Assembly (NCBI GenBank): GCA_964604675.1
Contig: CAZSAT010000094.1
Span: forward strand, 1 to 26,813
Length of the DNA stretch: 26,813 nucleotides
Reading direction: 5' to 3'
Origin: CAZSAT01 sp964604675
GTDB lineage: Bacteria; Myxococcota_A; UBA796; CAJQPC01
Under the pieces are notes generated by a model. That model did not search any database, was not told the DNA's origin, and worked only from the letters and a program-made list of their open reading frames with translations. Position 1 is the first letter of the stretch. Every line of letters begins with the position of its first letter. Position numbers and translations under genes: made by a program. Positions 22,711-26,813 of the stretch are shown here, piece by piece.

Positions 22711-23559
22711 CTAGCCCTTCTTGGGCTTCATCGACGACAACATCTGCTTGAGCTGGTCGCGGGGGTAGTCGGTGAAGCTCGAGAACTCCTGGCCCTTCTT
22801 CAGCCACTCGCCGCCGTCGATCGTGACGTTCTCGCCGGTGACGTAGGCGGCGCCCGGGCTCATCAGGTACACCGCCAGGTTGGCCAGCTCGGGGGGTTCG
22901 CCGAAGCGCTGCAGCGGGATGCCCTTCTTCGCCTCTTCCTCGATGCCCTTGGGCATCAGCCGCGAGAACGCGCCCTCGGTGGGGAAGGGACCCGGCGCGA
23001 TGCTGTTCAGGCGAATGCCGTAGGTGGCCCACTCCACCGCCAGGCTGCGGGTCATCACGTGCACGCCAGACTTCGCGCAGGCGCTGGGCAGCACGAAGGC
23101 CGAGCCCATCCACGCGTAGGTCGTGGTGATGGAGAGCACGCTCCCGCCTGTGCCGCGGGCGATGCAGCGCTTGCCGAAGGCCTGGGTGCAGTGGAAGCTG
23201 CCGTGGAGCACGATGCGGACCACCGCGTCGAAGGCCCGTGCCGACAGGTCTTCGCTCGGCGCCAGGAAGTTGCCGGCGGCGTTGTTGACCAGCCCCGTGA
23301 GGGGACCCAGCTCGTCTTCGATCTGTGTGAACGCGGCGTCGACCGCGTCCGCGTCGCGCACGTCTGTGCTCGCCCAGGCAGCCTTCCGGCCCATGGCCCG
23401 CACCTCGGCGCAGGTGGCCTCCAGGGGGGCGGTGCGTCGACCCAACACGCCGATGTTCGCGCCCAGCTCGGCGAAGCGCAGCACCATCGCCTTCCCGAGT
23501 CCGGAGCCACCTCCGGTGACGAGGATGGTCTGGTCGGCGAGCAGGTCAGCGGCGTACAT
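22711..23559 (-). CDS. 2,4-dienoyl-CoA reductase-like short-chain dehydrogenase
   Basis: The 282-residue SDR has the cofactor loop TGGGSGLGKA (residues 15-24), GRRTAPLEATC (Arg-Arg after strand 2 favours NADPH) and NNAAGNF (92-98). The canonical YxxxK is changed: residue 159 is Ser, with Lys163 (PSACAKSG). Tyr148 lies 11 residues before the Ser. This is the arrangement Tyr199-Ser210-Lys214 of human mitochondrial 2,4-dienoyl-CoA reductase (DECR1), and GAFSRL after the PGP loop is also shared with that enzyme. It probably reduces the conjugated double bond of 2,4-dienoyl-CoA during beta-oxidation of unsaturated fatty acids, unlike the flavin/iron-sulphur FadH of enterobacteria. The ATG has GGAG upstream. 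It sits between the TIG lipoprotein gene (30-bp gap) and the membrane protein gene (4-bp gap). Confidence 0.88.
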   Translation of the reverse strand: MYAADLLADQTILVTGGGSGLGKAMVLRFAELGANIGVLGRRTAPLEATCAEVRAMGRKAAWASTDVRDADAVDAAFTQIEDELGPLTGLVNNAAGNFLAPSEDLSARAFDAVVRIVLHGSFHCTQAFGKRCIARGTGGSVLSITTTYAWMGSAFVLPSACAKSGVHVMTRSLAVEWATYGIRLNSIAPGPFPTEGAFSRLMPKGIEEEAKKGIPLQRFGEPPELANLAVYLMSPGAAYVTGENVTIDGGEWLKKGQEFSSFTDYPRDQLKQMLSSMKPKKG

Positions 23560-23589
23560 GGAGGCTCCGTGGCAGGTGGGTGGCGCCTA

Positions 23590-24744
23590 TCACTGCACGG
23601 TGCCGGTTCCCTGGATCGAGGTCACCGACAGGTACTGAAGGTCGCCGGAACCGTCGGGCAGCTCGGTCACGCCACTCTCCAGCCGCGCGAGCGTGATCAC
23701 CACCAGGCTGTTGCGCGAGCCGATGACCGCCGAAGCCGGCGTGGCCATCGTGCCCGTGTCGTAGTCTACGCACACGGTCATGCCGAGGAAGGCCCCCGAG
23801 GTGGGGTTGTAGAAGTCGTACTCGATGTAGAAGAGGCTCGAGCCGACCCCGGCCGGCGACCAGGCCCAGGTCGTGCTCTGGTTCTGCGACAACCCGTAGG
23901 TGAAGGTGCCGCTCGGCATCGGGATCAGGTCTTCGAAGAACTGGCCGGTGTACAGCACGTCTTCCGCGGTGTAGGCCGCCACGTCGCTGCCCCCTGTCGA
24001 CACCACCAGGTCGTAGCCCGAGTTGTGGCTGACCTCCGAGGCCTGCATCGTGCCCATGTCCGTGGACGAGGTGTAGGTGACCTCACCTCCCTGGTTGGAC
24101 TGCGCGAGGGTGATGCTCCGCGCGCCGCTGTTCAGGTACACGAAGCTGCCGGCGTCCTGGTAGGTGAGGAGTGGGTCGGACGGCAGCGGGTTCTGGGAGC
24201 AGGTGCCCGGGGCCGGCAACCAGTCCAGGAAGTCGACGGTCACCGGCTCGAAGAAGGCCACGGTCGCGCTGGCGGTCTCCTCGTCGGCCGGTGGCACCCA
24301 GCAGTCGGTGCAGAGGTTGTACATGTAGGAGACCTGCGCGGTGGCCGCGACGCCGTCGAGGCCTCCGGATCCGGCGGAGCCGTCCTGGTAGGTGAAGGCG
24401 TTGGTCGCCGTGTAGCTGCCCGTGGCGCTGTGCACGGTGACGTCGGCGGTGCCTTCCGCGTTCACCCCGGGGGTGGTGGCGATGATCGTCTCGTCGTCCG
24501 CCGCCGTGATGTCGACGGCGGTGGATCCCCACTCCACGGTCGGAACCGTGCCGAAGCCCCACCCGCTGATCGTCACCGCGGTACCCCCGGCGGTCGGGCC
24601 GCTCGCTGGGCTCAGGCTGGCGATGTAGATGGGCTCGTCGTCCCGTGAGGGACCGGTATCCGTGCTCTCAGCCGTGTCCTGGCCCAGTCCTTCCAGACCG
24701 ATGGTGCTGCACGCCCAGAGGGCGAGGGCGAATCCTGCGCTCAC
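23590..24744 (-). CDS. IPT/TIG-domain lipoprotein
   Basis: This 384-residue protein is read from GTG at 24742-24744, just behind a strong AAGGAGG ribosome-binding site. The signal (VSAGFALALWAC) has a plausible lipobox with Cys12. A Thr/Asp/Glu linker follows (QDTAESTDTGPSRDDEP), then an IPT/TIG immunoglobulin-like domain (about 32-113: IYIASLSPASGPTAGGTAVT, ISGWGFG, then YTATNAFTYQ). The remaining 270 residues are beta-rich with two nearby cysteines (NLCTDCWVPP) and no family that I know. The longer frame to 25080 is rejected because it runs antisense through the neighbouring gene and has poor codon use. The spacing from the ribosome-binding site to the GTG is short. An exposed surface or periplasmic binding role is likely. 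Confidence 0.85.
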   Translation of the reverse strand: MSAGFALALWACSTIGLEGLGQDTAESTDTGPSRDDEPIYIASLSPASGPTAGGTAVTISGWGFGTVPTVEWGSTAVDITAADDETIIATTPGVNAEGTADVTVHSATGSYTATNAFTYQDGSAGSGGLDGVAATAQVSYMYNLCTDCWVPPADEETASATVAFFEPVTVDFLDWLPAPGTCSQNPLPSDPLLTYQDAGSFVYLNSGARSITLAQSNQGGEVTYTSSTDMGTMQASEVSHNSGYDLVVSTGGSDVAAYTAEDVLYTGQFFEDLIPMPSGTFTYGLSQNQSTTWAWSPAGVGSSLFYIEYDFYNPTSGAFLGMTVCVDYDTGTMATPASAVIGSRNSLVVITLARLESGVTELPDGSGDLQYLSVTSIQGTGTVQ

Positions 24745-24782
24745 TCCCTCCTTGTACCTCGCGCATGGCGCCGCTGCTGCGA

Positions 24783-24788
24783 TACGCT
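24783..24788 (+). promoter_or_regulatory. Predicted -10 box of the 24806 gene
   Basis: TACGCT lies 17 nt before the ATG, with GGAG as ribosome-binding site in the leader. It resembles the other TAnnnT boxes of this window. The gap to the divergent TIG lipoprotein gene is 61 bp. Confidence 0.4.
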
Positions 24789-24805
24789 TCGCGCTCTGGA
24801 GCCCG

Positions 24806-26089
24806 ATGAACCCCCTCGACCTCACCGTCCCGCCGATCGCCTGGTCGTCCGACGAGGTCGCTTCGGTCGAGCAGGTGCCGGTCGTCGGGCGCGCGGACTT
24901 CCGGCTCCGATCCCACTGGCGCCACCGGGTGATGGTCGACGTCATCCACGACGGGTGGGTGATCCCGGCCGAGTTCCTGGTCGACACCGGCGGCCACATG
25001 ATCCCGCCCGACGCCTTCCACGAGCAGTACGTGGAGGAGCGGGACTGGGGCGCCGCGATGGTGGCCGCATCCCTGGCCAAGGAACTGGGTGTGGGGAGCT
25101 ACACCCGCGTGAACATCGCCCGGGTGTTGATGGACTTCGGGCGCTTTCCCGGCTCGACCGCTCCCCGCGCCCAGCACCTGGACCGCTTCGCGATCAACTA
25201 CCCCTTCTCACAGCTGCTCGGTCACCGCGCCAAGCGGAGGTTGCTCACCAAGTACTACGACCCGATCTCCGAGAGCATGGACCAGCTGGTGCGCTCCACG
25301 CGCGTGAAGATCGCCGTGCACACCTACGACATGCACAACCGGAACGGCACCCTGCGCCCCCAGGTCAGCCTGGTCACGAGCGCTCTCGGTGAACACACCG
25401 AGGAGGTGCCGCTCCGCGTGTTCGACCCGCTCTACCCCGCGAAGCTCGGAGAGTTCAGCTGCAACCGCGTGCTGCGCGACCGCATCTCGCTCACGCTCGA
25501 GAAGTCGAGCATCCCCGTCGCGCACAACTACCCCTACCGGCTTCCGGAGGGGGGAACCGAGGTGCGCGCGCAGGTGTGGTCGTACTTCAACCACTTGAAG
25601 CAGGCCTTCGACGGCGCGTTCGGCGATGCCGTGCAGGATCCCAGCTACCAGGTGGTGTGGGACATGTTGCTCGACACCAACCTCCGGTCCACCGACAGCG
25701 CGGCCTTGCGGAGCTACCTCCACCTCTACCGCAGGGCCCCGGAGGGCAAGCGCCGCCTGTTCAAGGGCGCAGCCCAGGCCTACAACCGCATCCGCAAGTT
25801 CGTCGTCGAGCACCAGGACGACCTGGTCGAGGCCTACATCGTGTCCGAGGAGCGGCTGAGCTGCCTCGGCATCGAGGTGCGCAAGGACCTGGTCTACGAC
25901 TACGACGGACGGGGCGTGCCCGTGGCCCCGCGGTGGGACAACGTGGAGCAGATCGGCAAGCTGGTCGCACGGGCGGTGCGCACCTTCCTGCACGAGGACC
26001 TGACGCACCTGGAGCCCGGTCTGGACGGAGCAGCCTCCGACGAGGAAGACTCCGCCGTCATCCGGTCGGAGTCCCTCGGCGGGATGTGA
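24806..26089 (+). CDS. N-formylglutamate amidohydrolase-like protein
   Basis: The 427-residue soluble protein shows, in order, FLVDTGGHMIPPDAF, ERDWGAAMVAASLAKELGVG and RVNIARVLMDFGRFPGST (about 98-116). Then come HLDRFAINYPF and KIAVHTYDMHNRNG (about 168-182). The sequence of a Gly/His/Pro motif, Asp-Trp plus helix, an R-x-x-x-D-x-x-R motif and a later Val-His-Thr resembles the N-formylglutamate amidohydrolase (HutG) fold, a zinc-dependent amidase related to carboxypeptidases. It is much longer than HutG (about 265 residues), the first His motif is altered, and no other histidine-degradation gene is nearby, so the substrate is uncertain. The ATG at 24806 has GGAG 5 nt upstream. The frame extending to 24629 is antisense to the lipoprotein gene. 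The last 25 residues are acidic and probably flexible. Confidence 0.6.
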   Translation: MNPLDLTVPPIAWSSDEVASVEQVPVVGRADFRLRSHWRHRVMVDVIHDGWVIPAEFLVDTGGHMIPPDAFHEQYVEERDWGAAMVAASLAKELGVGSYTRVNIARVLMDFGRFPGSTAPRAQHLDRFAINYPFSQLLGHRAKRRLLTKYYDPISESMDQLVRSTRVKIAVHTYDMHNRNGTLRPQVSLVTSALGEHTEEVPLRVFDPLYPAKLGEFSCNRVLRDRISLTLEKSSIPVAHNYPYRLPEGGTEVRAQVWSYFNHLKQAFDGAFGDAVQDPSYQVVWDMLLDTNLRSTDSAALRSYLHLYRRAPEGKRRLFKGAAQAYNRIRKFVVEHQDDLVEAYIVSEERLSCLGIEVRKDLVYDYDGRGVPVAPRWDNVEQIGKLVARAVRTFLHEDLTHLEPGLDGAASDEEDSAVIRSESLGGM

Positions 26090-26096
26090 CGCCGGG

Positions 26097-26582
26097 CTAC
26101 TCGCAGGGCTCGTCGGAGCCGTCCGTGCCGTCCGAGCCCTCGCTCCCCGCCTGACCGCCCTCGTCGCCGCCCGCGGAGTCCTGGTCGTCGCCAGCCCGGA
26201 TGGCCACGGCGGCCTCGAGCCACAAGGCGTCGCCCTTGTCGGTCTCGACCACGAGATCGAGGGCCCCCTCGGCGTCTGCGGCGACCGTGATGCTGACGAT
26301 GATCTCGCCCTCCCGCGCGTCCCAGCTGTCGAGCACCGCGTCGCCGTAGAAGGTCAGGTCGGCGACGCTGCTCAGGCTGATGTCCCCCTGCTCCACCGTG
26401 ATGTAGCCGAGGAAGGTCTCGCCAGGCGCGACCACGTCGGGCTCGAAGGCGAGCTGGACCTCCCGCGCCGCGTCCTCCTCGTGCTCCAGGCCCTCCTCGT
26501 CGTAGCTGTAGGCCGTGTCGTCGTGCAGGTGGATGTGCTCTTCGTAGACGCAGCCGGTGCTCAGCAGGGTGGCGAAGATCAT
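26097..26582 (-). CDS. Small acidic lipoprotein
   Basis: This 161-residue protein is read from ATG 26580-26582, which has GGAGGA 6 nt upstream; an ATG 11 codons further out lacks one. The signal peptide MIFATLLSTGC ends in a lipobox-like STGC with Cys11. A His/Asp/Glu-rich stretch follows (EEHIHLHDDTAYSYDEEGLE). The middle (about 40-130) is a beta-sandwich-like domain: VQLAFEPDVVAPGETFLGYI, ADLTFYGDAVLDSWD and IIVSITVAADAEGALDLVVE. The C-terminus is an Asp/Ser/Gly-rich low-complexity tail ending SDEPCE. No family is recognised. It probably sits at the cell surface or in the periplasm, and its His/acid cluster could bind metal. It converges with the 24806 gene (7-bp gap) and diverges from the 26671 lipoprotein. 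Confidence 0.78.
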   Translation of the reverse strand: MIFATLLSTGCVYEEHIHLHDDTAYSYDEEGLEHEEDAAREVQLAFEPDVVAPGETFLGYITVEQGDISLSSVADLTFYGDAVLDSWDAREGEIIVSITVAADAEGALDLVVETDKGDALWLEAAVAIRAGDDQDSAGGDEGGQAGSEGSDGTDGSDEPCE

Positions 26583-26634
26583 GGCGTCCTCCAGAGGGAT
26601 TCGGCCTTCGGACACCAGCCGCGGTGGGAAGTGC

Positions 26635-26640
26635 TACCGT
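26635..26640 (+). promoter_or_regulatory. Predicted -10 box of the 26671 gene
   Basis: TACCGT lies 30 nt before the ATG, with a GAGGAGA ribosome-binding site in the leader. It is the same hexamer as the minus-strand box at 16191-16196. Confidence 0.4.
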
Positions 26641-26670
26641 CGATGCGGAGAACTCGAGGAGACCCACTAC

Positions 26671-26813
<143 letters not shown>

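Noticed and set aside
24745..25080. N-terminal extension of the TIG lipoprotein to 25080
   Set aside because: The extension is antisense to the 24806 gene and has Ser/Thr/Arg-rich shadow composition. A lipoprotein signal peptide with strong ribosome-binding site begins at 24744.

Overview
The window is GC-rich DNA whose tightly packed genes all show strong third-position GC bias. The best guess for the source is a myxobacterium-like bacterium (Myxococcota or a related former deltaproteobacterial lineage). The reasons are many short-signal secreted proteins and lipoproteins of unknown function, a MYXO-CTERM-like Cys-Gly-Cys / hydrophobic / Arg tail, a lipoprotein with an Asp-Thr hexanucleotide repeat, a Tad-type pilus protein and an ECF sigma factor operon. 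This is inference from protein style; no rRNA or tRNA is present. I see no mobile element, CRISPR array or phage.

Region 1 (1-9268) is a DNA repair / ATPase block. A truncated tandem AAA+ ATPase runs leftward off the edge. It diverges from a WYL-domain regulator, which is followed by a translationally coupled AddB-AddA helicase-nuclease pair. The same 13-bp perfect palindrome lies in the divergent promoter region and again just upstream of addB, which suggests that the WYL protein controls itself, the ATPase and addBA.

Region 2 (9302-14693) holds a lipocalin-like two-domain protein (Svf1/AttH/CrtC type) on the minus strand. It diverges from a three-gene overlapping operon: a fused remnant of a metallophosphatase and a LamG protein with a MYXO-CTERM-like tail, then two large, unrecognised, Gly/Ala-rich secreted or membrane proteins that are tandem paralogues.

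Region 3 (14697-17283) holds an MDR quinone oxidoreductase, a secreted SRPBCC-like protein, an unknown protein and a His-rich Nfu_N-domain protein. Several genes here have a TAnnnT box exactly 6 nt before the start codon, as expected for leaderless mRNAs. One 22-bp divergent intergenic region appears to carry two overlapping -10 boxes.

Region 4 (17330-21462) has a Tad-domain protein diverging from a four-gene ECF operon: sigma factor, secreted helical protein, single-pass membrane protein with a glycogen-binding (CBM48) domain, and a predicted outer-membrane beta-barrel ending in a second CBM48 domain. The barrel gene has no canonical start codon at the place its signal peptide demands.

Region 5 (21695-24744, minus strand) runs TIG-domain lipoprotein, 2,4-dienoyl-CoA reductase-like SDR, membrane-anchored unknown and translation initiation factor IF-1 (TTG start). 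Region 6 (24806-26813) has an N-formylglutamate amidohydrolase-like protein, an acidic lipoprotein and the start of an Asp-Thr-repeat lipoprotein cut by the window edge. No intergenic stretch exceeds 300 bases; the longest, 21463-21694, is described separately.
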